Below, in pieces: positions 1 to 7,887 of a DNA stretch of 64,000 nucleotides (the first letter of the stretch is position 1; every line of letters begins with the position of its first letter). The notes under the pieces are model-generated. The model made no database searches, was not told the origin of the DNA, and saw nothing but the letters and a program-made list of their open reading frames with translations. This stretch comes from Sulfurospirillum sp. GTDB taxonomy: Bacteria > Campylobacterota > Campylobacteria > Campylobacterales > Sulfurospirillaceae. Location: assembly GCA_016744795.1 (NCBI GenBank), contig JADGDR010000002.1, positions 62,001-126,000 of the forward strand, given 5' to 3'. The translations under genes were made by a program, and so were the position numbers.

Positions 1-2
1 GA

Positions 3-431
3 GGAGTTCCTATTGGTGCAGTTTTAACAACTCATAAAGATTTATTTGAAGTTGGCGATCATGGTAGTACTTTTGGAGGAAATTTTCTCTCAACAAGAGC
101 TGGTCTTGAAGTTTTGAATATTTTAGAGAGTTATAAAAATAGCGGTGAACTTGATGAGTCTTTTATCTATTTTGATTCAAAGTTAAAAGAGTTTGCTTTA
201 GCTTATCCAAAGATGTTTGATGAAGTTGTAGGGCTTGGTCTTATGCGAGGACTTAGATGTTTTGATTGCGTTGATTTATCCAAATTAATAGATAGTGCTT
301 TTAAAGAAGGTGTTTTGGTTTTAAAAGCAGGAAGAAATACTCTAAGATTTTTGCCACCACTTACAATAACAAAAAATGAGATAAATGAAGGTTTTAAAAG
401 GTTGAAAAATGCGTTTAACAAAGTTAATTAG
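3..431 (+). CDS. argD: Acetylornithine aminotransferase, C-terminal part (5' end outside window)
   Basis: Class III PLP-dependent aminotransferase that converts N-acetylglutamate semialdehyde to N2-acetylornithine in arginine synthesis. The frame is open from base 3. It begins with the small-domain approach sequence GVPIGAVLTT and then GDHGSTFGGN, the stretch that contacts PLP phosphate in ArgD proteins. It ends with LRFLPPLTITKNEI, the usual ArgD tail. The catalytic lysine lies upstream of the window. The stop overlaps the next gene by 23 bases, so the two are probably co-transcribed. Other class III aminotransferases are possible, but the tail fits ArgD best. Confidence 0.85.
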   Translation, partial: GVPIGAVLTTHKDLFEVGDHGSTFGGNFLSTRAGLEVLNILESYKNSGELDESFIYFDSKLKEFALAYPKMFDEVVGLGLMRGLRCFDCVDLSKLIDSAFKEGVLVLKAGRNTLRFLPPLTITKNEINEGFKRLKNAFNKVN

Positions 432-1593
432 TCTATGCTTATTGGTTAGTTTTTTGAGTGCTAGTGACAACAGTTCTCTTCTTTCAAAATTTAAACAAGA
501 AAAACTAGATATTGATAAACAAAAAATAGAACTTGAAAGTGATAATCTAAAATATGATTGGATAAAACAAGTAATGGGTTCTTATTCAACTTCAAAAACT
601 AGTGGTAAAAGAATGGGAGATAACAAATTAGATACATTTTCTATTACATTTGACCAACCAGTTTTCAAAAGTGGAGGAATTTATTATGCCATTAAGTATT
701 CTGGAGCAAATAGAGAGTTTTTAAGATTAAGTACAAAACTCAATGAACAAAATCTTATAAAAAACGTTATTTCTTCATGGTTAAGCATGAAAAAATACGA
801 TTTACAGATACAAAGACAAAAGTTTTTGATTCAAAATGCAAAGATAGATATTATAAGAAAAAAAGAGCAGTATGAGAGTGGATTTTTAGATAGTAGTTTT
901 TTAGATAAATCTATACTTTCAAAAACTACATTTGAAAAAAACCTAATAGATATGGAATCTTTGAGATACTCTCAACTTATGATTTTTAAATCTTTAAGTG
1001 ATTCAAATTACATGGACATAACTCCTCCAACGTTTGTTATGATAGACAGAGATAAGTACATAAATAATTCATTAATTCTTCAACAACAACTTGCACAACA
1101 AAAAAGAGCAGAGTATCTTAAAAAGATGACTATTTCTAACTATCTTCCTACTTTTTCAATATATGCAGGGTATTATGACTCAACCAATAGTATAAATCCA
1201 GATGACACTTACAATCAAGTAGGTTTAAAAGTATCAATGCCCCTAATAGATGTAAATAGAGGACGTACTATTGAGCTACGACAACTTGAATATCTAAAAT
1301 CAAAGATAGAGTTACAAGATAGTGAACTTGAAGAGTGTAATATGTATCAAGATTCAGTTAAAAAAATAGAATTACTAGATAAAAAGATGAAAATTGTAGT
1401 TCATGATGCAAAATTATATGACTCATTACTTGTATCTACAAAAGAGCTTTTTGAAGCTGGTGAGAAGACAAGTTATGATGTAGATACATTAAACAATTCA
1501 AAACAAACCATGCTTTTAGATAGACAAATATATGAAATAGATGCTCAAAAAATTCTATTAAATCTTTATGCAAAGATGCATGGTGAGATTTAA
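409..1593 (+). CDS. TolC-family outer membrane protein
   Basis: 394 residues with a signal peptide (MRLTKLISLCLLVSFLSAS) and long helical, repeat-like halves typical of outer membrane efflux proteins. The segment around residues 240-290 (YLPTFSIYAGYYDSTNS followed by GLKVSMPLID) resembles the conserved beta-strand and equatorial region of OEP domains. In known family members three copies form a trans-periplasmic channel. No inner-membrane pump or membrane-fusion gene lies next to it, so the exporter it serves is unknown. It overlaps argD by 23 bases and the methyltransferase downstream by about 14. Confidence 0.75.
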   Translation: MRLTKLISLCLLVSFLSASDNSSLLSKFKQEKLDIDKQKIELESDNLKYDWIKQVMGSYSTSKTSGKRMGDNKLDTFSITFDQPVFKSGGIYYAIKYSGANREFLRLSTKLNEQNLIKNVISSWLSMKKYDLQIQRQKFLIQNAKIDIIRKKEQYESGFLDSSFLDKSILSKTTFEKNLIDMESLRYSQLMIFKSLSDSNYMDITPPTFVMIDRDKYINNSLILQQQLAQQKRAEYLKKMTISNYLPTFSIYAGYYDSTNSINPDDTYNQVGLKVSMPLIDVNRGRTIELRQLEYLKSKIELQDSELEECNMYQDSVKKIELLDKKMKIVVHDAKLYDSLLVSTKELFEAGEKTSYDVDTLNNSKQTMLLDRQIYEIDAQKILLNLYAKMHGEI

Positions 1594-2623
1594 TGAATAT
1601 ATGCATGAATGGCTATATGCAAAAAATGGTTATTATGCTACACATAAAGAAATAGGTAAAAGTGGTGATTTCTATACTGCTGTAAGTTCAAGTATGTTTT
1701 TTGGTGGAAGTATTGCCAAAAAGTTTTTAAGTTCTATTGAAGAGGGCTTTTTACCCAAAAACTCTACCATAATTGAAGTTGGTGCTCATAAGGGTTACCT
1801 TTTAGCTGACATAGTCCAGTTTATATATACATTAAAACCAGAGCTACTAAAGAGTTTAGAGTTTGTTATAGTTGAGCCTTTTGAAGAGAATCAAAAAGCC
1901 CAATTAAAATACTTTGAAGAGAGCTTTGGTGATGCTGTAAAACTTTTACATGTAAAGAGTCCAAAAGAGCTTACATGTAAAGCTGCTTTTATAGTTGCAA
2001 ATGAAATATTTGATGCTTTTACATGTAATGTTATTTACAATAACCAAATGCTTTATATGCACAATAATAAAGCTCAATTTAAAGAGTTAGATTCAGATGT
2101 AAAGTCCATTGCCGATAAGTACAACATAACTAAAGGTGAAGTTGCAGTTGGTTATGAAGAGTTTGCAGAAGATTTGGCTTTACATGTAAAGAAGTATGAG
2201 TTTGTTACATTTGATTATGGTGATAATAAATCAAGAGAGGATTTTTCTCTAAGAATTTATGATAAGCATAAAGTATATCCATTTTTTGCACTAACAGATT
2301 TGATAGAAGATGAAGAGTTAAGAGAAAAAATAACTTTGAATGAATTATTTGCAAAAAGTGACATAACTTATGATGTAAATTTTGAACATCTCATAGGTGC
2401 ATTTGAGCAAAGTGGAGCTACCTTACATTCATATTCACCACAGATGAAGGCTTTAATAGAGTTTGGTTTAATAGATTTACTTGAAATGATGCAAAAAAAT
2501 GCAAATGATGAGAGTTACAAAAATGAATTAAACAGAGTAAAAACGCTAATAGACCCAGCCTTTTTAGGAGAAAGATTTAAAATGGCATGTTTTAGAAAGG
2601 AAGAAAATGAAGTTAATAGTTAA
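1580..2623 (+). CDS. MidA/NDUFAF7-type SAM-dependent methyltransferase
   Basis: About 347 residues. The N-terminus FNEYMHEWLYAKNGYY with GKSGDFYTAVSSS is the hallmark of the DUF185/MidA family, and VGAHKGYLL is a slightly altered SAM-binding glycine motif. The eukaryotic member NDUFAF7 methylates an arginine of a complex I subunit; the bacterial substrate is not established. The ATG at 1580 is preferred over an upstream start at 1568 because family members begin just before the FxEYM motif. The gene carries four copies of the TACATGTA palindrome (1947, 1972, 2020, 2181), encoding LHVK, LTCK, FTCN and LHVK. Confidence 0.75.
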   Translation: MVRFNEYMHEWLYAKNGYYATHKEIGKSGDFYTAVSSSMFFGGSIAKKFLSSIEEGFLPKNSTIIEVGAHKGYLLADIVQFIYTLKPELLKSLEFVIVEPFEENQKAQLKYFEESFGDAVKLLHVKSPKELTCKAAFIVANEIFDAFTCNVIYNNQMLYMHNNKAQFKELDSDVKSIADKYNITKGEVAVGYEEFAEDLALHVKKYEFVTFDYGDNKSREDFSLRIYDKHKVYPFFALTDLIEDEELREKITLNELFAKSDITYDVNFEHLIGAFEQSGATLHSYSPQMKALIEFGLIDLLEMMQKNANDESYKNELNRVKTLIDPAFLGERFKMACFRKEENEVNS

Positions 2624-2804
2624 TGGTGAAGAAAAAATAACGCAGTTAAAAACAGTGCAAGATTTACTTGATGAATTAGATATAAATGATAAAGTAATGG
2701 CAGCAGCTGTTAATATGAATGTGGTAAAAAAAGAGAATTGGAGTAGCTTTGAGCTTAGTGAAAATGATAAAGTAGAGTTTTTACAGTTTGTCGGTGGTGG
2801 GTGA
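2607..2804 (+). CDS. thiS: Sulfur carrier protein ThiS
   Basis: 65-residue ubiquitin-fold protein beginning MKLIVNGEE and ending in the diglycine needed for C-terminal thiocarboxylate formation (FVGGG). ThiS donates sulfur to the thiazole ring of thiamine. It overlaps the preceding methyltransferase by 17 bases. thiL and thiE lie far away in this window (20.2 and 55.2 kb), so thiamine genes are scattered. MoaD, the related molybdopterin carrier, is usually longer, and the short MKLxVNGE start favours ThiS. Confidence 0.85.
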   Translation: MKLIVNGEEKITQLKTVQDLLDELDINDKVMAAAVNMNVVKKENWSSFELSENDKVEFLQFVGGG

Positions 2805-2805
2805 T

Positions 2806-3249
2806 ATGAGAGTAAGGTTAAGTGAAAATATAAAAATTTGTAAACAAATCTTTGCAAATTGTGACATAGATTATAAAGATTTAATTTCAAAAAAAATTGA
2901 TGAGGTTTTTTTTGAGGAGTATCAAAATACGAGGATAGTAAACAGTTTTTTGTTTAATTTTTCCAAGCTTCAAGATAAGATAGGAGCAAAACTTTTTAAA
3001 GATGTTTTGTATGAACTTAAAGAGATAGATGATGTATCAATGCCTATGATTGATATACTCAATAGGTTAGAAACTCTAAGTATCTTAGACGTTGTTAGTG
3101 ATTGGGATAGTTTAAGAGAAATACGCAATGCTTTATCACATGAATACCCATTTGATATCATTGAAAGAGTTGAAAATATTTCTTTAGCATTAGATGGGTA
3201 TATAAAATTAAAAGTCATATTTGAAAAGTTAATTAATGAGATTAAATAA
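2806..3249 (+). CDS. hepT: HEPN-family toxin, HepT-like
   Basis: 147 residues, mainly helical, carrying RNALSHEY near residue 107, which is the R-x4-H-x-Y motif of HepT HEPN ribonucleases. In characterised HepT/MntA pairs the HEPN protein is the toxin and the tyrosine after the histidine is the site that MntA adenylylates. The ATG at 2806, one base after the thiS stop, is chosen over a TTG at 2788 lying inside thiS. The next gene overlaps by 14 bases and encodes the matching nucleotidyltransferase. Toxicity here is inferred from motif and pairing. Confidence 0.8.
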   Translation: MRVRLSENIKICKQIFANCDIDYKDLISKKIDEVFFEEYQNTRIVNSFLFNFSKLQDKIGAKLFKDVLYELKEIDDVSMPMIDILNRLETLSILDVVSDWDSLREIRNALSHEYPFDIIERVENISLALDGYIKLKVIFEKLINEIK

Positions 3250-3523
3250 AAAACAACATCAGGCTATTAAAGATACTTTTTTAGAAGTCTTTGAAGTAGG
3301 AAATATATATTTGTTTGGAAGTCGTGTTGATGATTCTAAAAAAGGGGGAGATATAGATCTCTATATTGTCTCTACATGTAAGAATAATTTTACTTCAAAA
3401 AAGATAGATTTTTTAGTAAAACTAAAAAATATTATTGGAGAGCAAAAGATAGATATAGTACTAAGTAGAGATAAAACAAGACCTATAGAGCAAGAAGCTA
3501 TTAAAAATGGAATTTTACTTTAA
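3236..3523 (+). CDS. mntA: MNT-family nucleotidyltransferase, MntA-like antitoxin
   Basis: 95-residue minimal nucleotidyltransferase with YLFGSRVDD followed by GGDIDLYI, that is GS-x9-DxD, the nucleotide- and metal-binding signature. A third acidic residue is likely in KIDIVLS. MntA-type proteins neutralise HepT by transferring AMP units to its HxY tyrosine. The start overlaps hepT. A TACATGTA palindrome at 3373 encodes STCK between the catalytic motif and the C-terminal strand. The stop overlaps the convergent acpS by four bases. Confidence 0.8.
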   Translation: MRLNKKQHQAIKDTFLEVFEVGNIYLFGSRVDDSKKGGDIDLYIVSTCKNNFTSKKIDFLVKLKNIIGEQKIDIVLSRDKTRPIEQEAIKNGILL

Positions 3524-3897
3524 TGAAAAAGAGGTTTCTCTCTTTTTAAGTCAGATTCTATAACTGCAACAGCAACTGCATACTCTCCATCGTGGGTTAT
3601 GCTTAAAGCTGTGTCAGTTATTTTAAACTCCTCAATGAGATGTTTTGAAAGTGTAAAGTAGGGTGCTTTTTTTTCATCTTTATGAAGTTTTATATCAAAA
3701 AATCCACATTTTGCACTTATGCCAACACCCAAAGCTTTACTTATTGCTTCTTTTGCAGCCCAATAACCTGCGTGTGAAGTTGATGAAGATGCAAGATTTA
3801 TCTCATCATCATTTAAAAATCTTTTGAGCGCCTTGTCTCCAAAACGCTCTTTCATTCTTTGTATTCTTGCTATTTTGACAGTATCAATTCCTATCAT
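3520..3897 (-). CDS. acpS: Holo-[acyl-carrier-protein] synthase
   Basis: 125 residues, the normal AcpS length. It transfers 4'-phosphopantetheine from CoA to apo-ACP. The start MIGIDTVKIARIQ holds the metal-binding aspartate (D5), and WAAKEAISKALG is the second signature with its glutamate. The C-terminal LSITHDGEYAVAVAV is also family-typical. It begins where fliL ends, an acpS-fliL linkage common in Campylobacterota, so the two probably share the promoter upstream of fliL. Confidence 0.93.
   Translation of the reverse strand: MIGIDTVKIARIQRMKERFGDKALKRFLNDDEINLASSSTSHAGYWAAKEAISKALGVGISAKCGFFDIKLHKDEKKAPYFTLSKHLIEEFKITDTALSITHDGEYAVAVAVIESDLKREKPLFH
3526..3547. terminator. Hairpin at the mntA/acpS convergence
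   Basis: AAAAAGAG at 3526-3533 pairs with CTCTTTTT at 3540-3547 across a 6-base loop. A- and T-runs on both sides would let it act in both directions. It sits inside the 3' end of acpS, just after the mntA stop. Confidence 0.5.
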
Positions 3898-4427
3898 TAC
3901 TGGACAACAAAATCCGTAAAGAAGATGTTATTTATCTGTCCATCGGCTAAGACATCATTTATGCTATTTACTATTTCATCTTTTAGGCGGTCTTTACCTT
4001 TCATAGTACTAACTTCTTCGAAAGTTTTTGAAGATAAAGCACGGATTATTATATCTCTGATAAGAGATTTTTTCATATCCAATTCAGAAGCTAATTCTGC
4101 ACTATCTAATTCTATATCAAGGGCTACTTTTAAATACTTTCCACCACCTTCACTAAGTAAGTTAACTACAAACTGACTCATTGGGTACATAGGACCTATT
4201 GTGAGGTAACTGCTTGAACGTTTACTAGATTTTCTTTTCATTGAAGATGATTTAGCCATTTGCTGTGGTTGTGATGTCATTGCCTCATCGTCACTTCCTA
4301 GTAAAAAGAAAGCAGCTAATCCGCCACCAGCCAAAAGAACAACTAAAAGTACTACTATTAAGATTAGTACCATGTTCCCACCAGATTTTTTTTCTACTAC
4401 TTCTTCGTCTGTAATTTCTTCAGCCAT
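3897..4427 (-). CDS. fliL: Flagellar basal body-associated protein FliL
   Basis: About 176 residues: a short cytoplasmic segment (MAEEITDEEVVEKK), one transmembrane helix (about residues 20-45), a serine/lysine-rich linker, then the periplasmic FliL domain (YPMSQFVVNL, LKVALDIEL, LIRDIIIRALSSKTF, FFTDFVVQ). FliL surrounds the stator at the motor and supports torque. An ATG six bases further upstream exists, but AAGGA sits directly against it, while the ATG at 4427 has a normal 6-7 base spacing. A sigma-28-like promoter lies about 40 bases upstream. Confidence 0.9.
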   Translation of the reverse strand: MAEEITDEEVVEKKSGGNMVLILIVVLLVVLLAGGGLAAFFLLGSDDEAMTSQPQQMAKSSSMKRKSSKRSSSYLTIGPMYPMSQFVVNLLSEGGGKYLKVALDIELDSAELASELDMKKSLIRDIIIRALSSKTFEEVSTMKGKDRLKDEIVNSINDVLADGQINNIFFTDFVVQ

Positions 4428-4460
4428 GACCATTCCTTTGGTTTATTGTCAACAATCTAT

Positions 4461-4487
4461 ATATCGTTAAATTATATGAAAAGTTTA
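4461..4487 (-). promoter_or_regulatory. Sigma-28-type promoter for fliL-acpS
   Basis: On the minus strand TAAA (4487-4484) and ACGATAT (4467-4461) are separated by 16 bases. This matches the Campylobacterota FliA pattern and the two other flagellar promoters in this window. Confidence 0.5.
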
Positions 4488-4503
4488 ATAAAGATGTCAT
4501 AAA

Positions 4504-5859
4504 TCACATCCATTCTATTAGCTTTGAGACTTCATCTATCTTAAAGCACTTGATTCCACTCATTTTCTCTGTTGGTATTGAAGGCACTATCGCTTTTGTA
4601 AAGTGTTGCGACTTTGCCTCTTTTAGTCTTTGATCTAGGCTAAATATATCTCTAATATCTCCAATTAAACTAACTTCACCTATGAAAATAGTATCTTTGC
4701 TAATAGGTCTATTTCTAAAGCTACTAATAATTGCTGCTATTATTGCTAAATCTGCAGATGGTTCTGTTATTTTTATTCCACCAGTTATATTGATAAAAAC
4801 ATCATACTGATTAAATGGCAAATCAAGTTTTCTCTCTAAAAGGGCAAGAAGCATAGTTAATCGGTTTAGTTCATACCCAGTTGAACTTCTTTTTGGGTTT
4901 GCATAACTACTATCGCTTACTAATGCTTGAACTTCGATGACAATTGGGCGACTTCCCTCCATGATAACGGTAATAGCAGAGCCTGCTTGGGCATTTCCTC
5001 TGGTAAAAAACTTTTTTGATACATCTTTTGCACTCATAAGTCCTGCATTTGTCATCTCAAAGATACCAACTTCACTTGTACTTCCAAAGCGATTTTTAAA
5101 ACCTCTAAGTATTCTAAGTTCTCGTGAAGAATCACCCTCAAAGTACAAAACAGTATCAACCATATGTTCTAAAACTTTTGGTCCTGCGATTGAGCCTTCT
5201 TTAGTTATATGCCCTATTATGAAAATAGCGATTTTATTTTCTTTTCCCCATCTCATTAGCTCAAATGTAATCTCTCTTACTTGTGAAACACTTCCTGGGG
5301 CTGCTGTTAGTTTTTCACTATACATTGTTTGTATAGAGTCAATTACAACTGTATCGTAGTTGTTTTTTGATAGTTCTCCTAACACTGCATCTAATCTTAT
5401 TTCGCTCATTAAAAAAAGATTATCATAATTACTTCCAAGTCTATCGCTTCGGAGTTTTATCTGTCCTGCTGATTCTTCACCACTAACATAGAGTACTTTT
5501 TTATCATCTTTTGCTAAATTTCCTGCTATTTTTAGTAGTAAAGTTGACTTTCCAACTCCAGGACTTCCTCCTATGAGAGTCAAACTTCCACTTACAATGC
5601 CTCCACCCATAACTAAATCAAGTTCACTATCACCAGAACTAAAGCGTGATATTTTATCTTGTTCTACTTTTGTTATAGATATTACCTGATTTGAAGAAGT
5701 TGTAGTTGTTGTATTTTTTATCTCTTTTAAGACTTCAATTTGTTTTGCATTGAGTTCTAGAAATTCTTCCCATGCACCACAGCTTGGACATTTACCAAGC
5801 CATCTAGCACTTTGATAACCACAAGCTTGGCATTCAAACAAAGTTTTCTTTTTAGCCAT
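4504..5859 (-). CDS. radA: DNA repair protein RadA (Sms)
   Basis: 451 residues, the usual size. Domain order: N-terminal four-cysteine zinc finger (C10, C13, C24, C27), RecA-like ATPase with Walker A GGSPGVGKST near residue 97, the RadA-specific KNRFGS motif near residue 256, and a C-terminal Lon-protease-like fold that contacts DNA. RadA drives branch migration in recombination. The start overlaps the ftsY stop by eight bases, so ftsY-radA form one transcription unit. Confidence 0.95.
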   Translation of the reverse strand: MAKKKTLFECQACGYQSARWLGKCPSCGAWEEFLELNAKQIEVLKEIKNTTTTTSSNQVISITKVEQDKISRFSSGDSELDLVMGGGIVSGSLTLIGGSPGVGKSTLLLKIAGNLAKDDKKVLYVSGEESAGQIKLRSDRLGSNYDNLFLMSEIRLDAVLGELSKNNYDTVVIDSIQTMYSEKLTAAPGSVSQVREITFELMRWGKENKIAIFIIGHITKEGSIAGPKVLEHMVDTVLYFEGDSSRELRILRGFKNRFGSTSEVGIFEMTNAGLMSAKDVSKKFFTRGNAQAGSAITVIMEGSRPIVIEVQALVSDSSYANPKRSSTGYELNRLTMLLALLERKLDLPFNQYDVFINITGGIKITEPSADLAIIAAIISSFRNRPISKDTIFIGEVSLIGDIRDIFSLDQRLKEAKSQHFTKAIVPSIPTEKMSGIKCFKIDEVSKLIEWM

Positions 5860-6733
5860 TATCTCTCACAAATATAGTATCTAGTATAACCTCTATAAAC
5901 TCATCAGGATTAAATGGAATTAAATCATCTTTACTCTCTCCAACACCAACATAAATGATAGGAAGTTTAAGTTCGCGTGCAACTCCAAAAAGTGCTCCAC
6001 CTTTTGCAGTACCATCAAGTTTGGTGATGATGATAGCATCAATTCCAACTATTTCGTTAAAAGATTTTGCTTGATTTATTGCTGAGTTTCCTTGCGTTCC
6101 GTCTAAGACCAAGATTTTTCTATGAGGTGCTCCCTCTTTTGCTTTGCCACAAATTCTTACTATCTTTTTTAACTCATTTGAGAGATTAGCATGGTTGTGT
6201 AGACGACCAGCAGTGTCTATAATGACATTGTCAAAACCTTTTGCATTTGCTGAACTAATGGTGTCATATGCAACTGCAGAAGGGTCATGGTCTTGTGCAG
6301 TATATACTATTGGAACTTCAATTTTATCTGCCCAACGTTTTAGTTGTTCAATTGCAGCTGCTCTAAAAGTATCACTTGCTCCAAGCATGACTTTTTTACC
6401 ACTATTTTTATAGTTATTTGCCATTTTTGCTATGGTTGTTGTTTTGCCTGCACCATTTACGCCTATAACTAAGTCAACAAAAGGTTTTTGTTCTTCTACT
6501 TCATCAGTTTTGTATATAAAATATGCTTTCATTACATGTTTTACATCTGCTCTTTTTACTGTATCTTGTGGTGGTAGATAGTAAATCATCTCTTCGACTA
6601 TTTCATAAGGGACATCTGATTCTAAAAGTATCTCTTCAAGGGTTTCTTTATCAATTTTTAGTACTTTTTCTGGTAGTATCTCTTTAATAGCATCAGCAGT
6701 TTTGCTGAAACCTTTTTTTATAAATCCAAACAT
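5852..6733 (-). CDS. ftsY: Signal recognition particle receptor FtsY
   Basis: 293 residues with a short N-terminal helical region instead of the long acidic A domain of E. coli, then the NG GTPase domain: P-loop GVNGAGKTTT at 91-100, GASDTFRAAA, DTAGRLHNH, and TKLDGTAKGGA. With Ffh and SRP RNA it delivers ribosomes to the Sec translocon. It abuts the upstream lipoprotein gene without a gap and overlaps radA by eight bases. Confidence 0.95.
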   Translation of the reverse strand: MFGFIKKGFSKTADAIKEILPEKVLKIDKETLEEILLESDVPYEIVEEMIYYLPPQDTVKRADVKHVMKAYFIYKTDEVEEQKPFVDLVIGVNGAGKTTTIAKMANNYKNSGKKVMLGASDTFRAAAIEQLKRWADKIEVPIVYTAQDHDPSAVAYDTISSANAKGFDNVIIDTAGRLHNHANLSNELKKIVRICGKAKEGAPHRKILVLDGTQGNSAINQAKSFNEIVGIDAIIITKLDGTAKGGALFGVARELKLPIIYVGVGESKDDLIPFNPDEFIEVILDTIFVRDNG

Positions 6734-7279
6734 CTATAATACCTTCTTTATATCTGCTTCTATCATCTCTTCAGGAACAGCTCCTATATAATGTTGAGAG
6801 TATTTCCCTTTTCTATCGTAGATTAGCATTAATGGTATACTTTTAACTCCTCCAACGGCTTTTGCTAGTGAGTAGTTACCTTTTGAGTTTGTTATTGTAA
6901 ATTCTATATCGTTTTTGTTTATAAAGTCAATAACACTTTCGTTTGATTTATTTTCTTCAAGAAGTACACTAATTATTTTTAGATCACCTTTATATTTTTC
7001 TTGTAACTTATTTAGGTGAGGAATTTCTGCTTTACAAGGAGGACACCAAGTAGCAAAAAAGTTTACTAAAACTACTTTGTTTTCATAACCTTTAAATATA
7101 AAACCATCTTTTAGAGTGGTGACTTTTATCTCTTTACCTGTTGTGTCTTTTAATGTAATACCTTCTGATGTATTTTTAGATGATTTCTCATCTATTGTTT
7201 TGTTTGTCTCTTTTTGTGTATCTTTACTACATCCCGTAAAGATAAGCATTGCCAAAATAGCAGTTAATAAAATTTTCAT
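6734..7279 (-). CDS. TlpA/ResA-like thioredoxin-fold lipoprotein
   Basis: 181 residues. A lipoprotein signal peptide ends in the lipobox FTGC (C17), followed by a low-complexity linker and a thioredoxin fold with WCPPC (C79, C82) and a cis-proline region (KSIPLMLI). Proteins of this kind are membrane-anchored periplasmic thiol reductases, often acting in cytochrome c maturation or disulfide reduction. The partner is not evident locally. It is the first gene of a run continuing into ftsY and radA. Confidence 0.85.
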   Translation of the reverse strand: MKILLTAILAMLIFTGCSKDTQKETNKTIDEKSSKNTSEGITLKDTTGKEIKVTTLKDGFIFKGYENKVVLVNFFATWCPPCKAEIPHLNKLQEKYKGDLKIISVLLEENKSNESVIDFINKNDIEFTITNSKGNYSLAKAVGGVKSIPLMLIYDRKGKYSQHYIGAVPEEMIEADIKKVL

Positions 7280-7329
7280 TTGATTCCTTATACAATTGAG
7301 ATGCGATTATACCAAAAAGGTTTTAATAA

Positions 7330-7887
7330 ATGGATAAAAAAAAGATATTTAGAGAAGAAGCAAAATTAAAATTAAAAAAATATATGAATATAGGAAGAAT
7401 AAAAAGAGATAAGTCTGTTGTTAATAAGCTAGAAAAACTAATAGGAGAAGGTAAGTACAAAAATATTTTACTATATATACCACTTCATAGTGAAGTTGAT
7501 AGTATGCAACTTATAAAGAGAATTAGGGGCAAAGTTAATATTTATGTCCCATTTATGGAAGGTGTCAGTTTTAAGATGGTAAAATTTAGAATGCCTCTAT
7601 TTAGGAAAAGGTTCAAAATAAGAGAGCCAAAAAACTCTTATGCTAGAGTTCCTAAAATAGATTTGGCAATTGTACCAGTCCTAGGGGTGGATGGTGCATA
7701 TAAACGTATTGGTTTTGGAAAAGGGATGTATGATAGATTTTTTGAATCCCTCAATACTTCTCCTAAGATTGTTTTTGTACAACTTGGAGAGTGCTTTACA
7801 GAAGAATTTATATGTGAAAGTCACGATATACGAGCAGATATTTATATTACCCCATACAAAATTATGATAAAAAAGAGGAAACCATGA
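7330..7887 (+). CDS. 5-formyltetrahydrofolate cyclo-ligase
   Basis: 185 residues. The C-terminal signature GFGKGMYDRFF (near residue 132) is the nucleotide/folate-binding motif of the family, and YIPLHSEVD matches the substrate region. The enzyme uses ATP to turn 5-formyl-THF into 5,10-methenyl-THF. The N-terminus is very lysine-rich. The stop overlaps the rny start (ATGA), as is common for this gene pair in Campylobacterota. Confidence 0.88.
   Translation: MDKKKIFREEAKLKLKKYMNIGRIKRDKSVVNKLEKLIGEGKYKNILLYIPLHSEVDSMQLIKRIRGKVNIYVPFMEGVSFKMVKFRMPLFRKRFKIREPKNSYARVPKIDLAIVPVLGVDGAYKRIGFGKGMYDRFFESLNTSPKIVFVQLGECFTEEFICESHDIRADIYITPYKIMIKKRKP

Noticed and set aside
2550-2610. TPP riboswitch for thiS, thiL or thiE
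   Set aside because: thiS and thiE start inside the preceding genes, and the short leader of thiL has no THI-box motifs.
6530-6545. TTACATGTTT in ftsY as another palindrome copy
   Set aside because: It lacks the final A of TACATGTA, so it was not counted.
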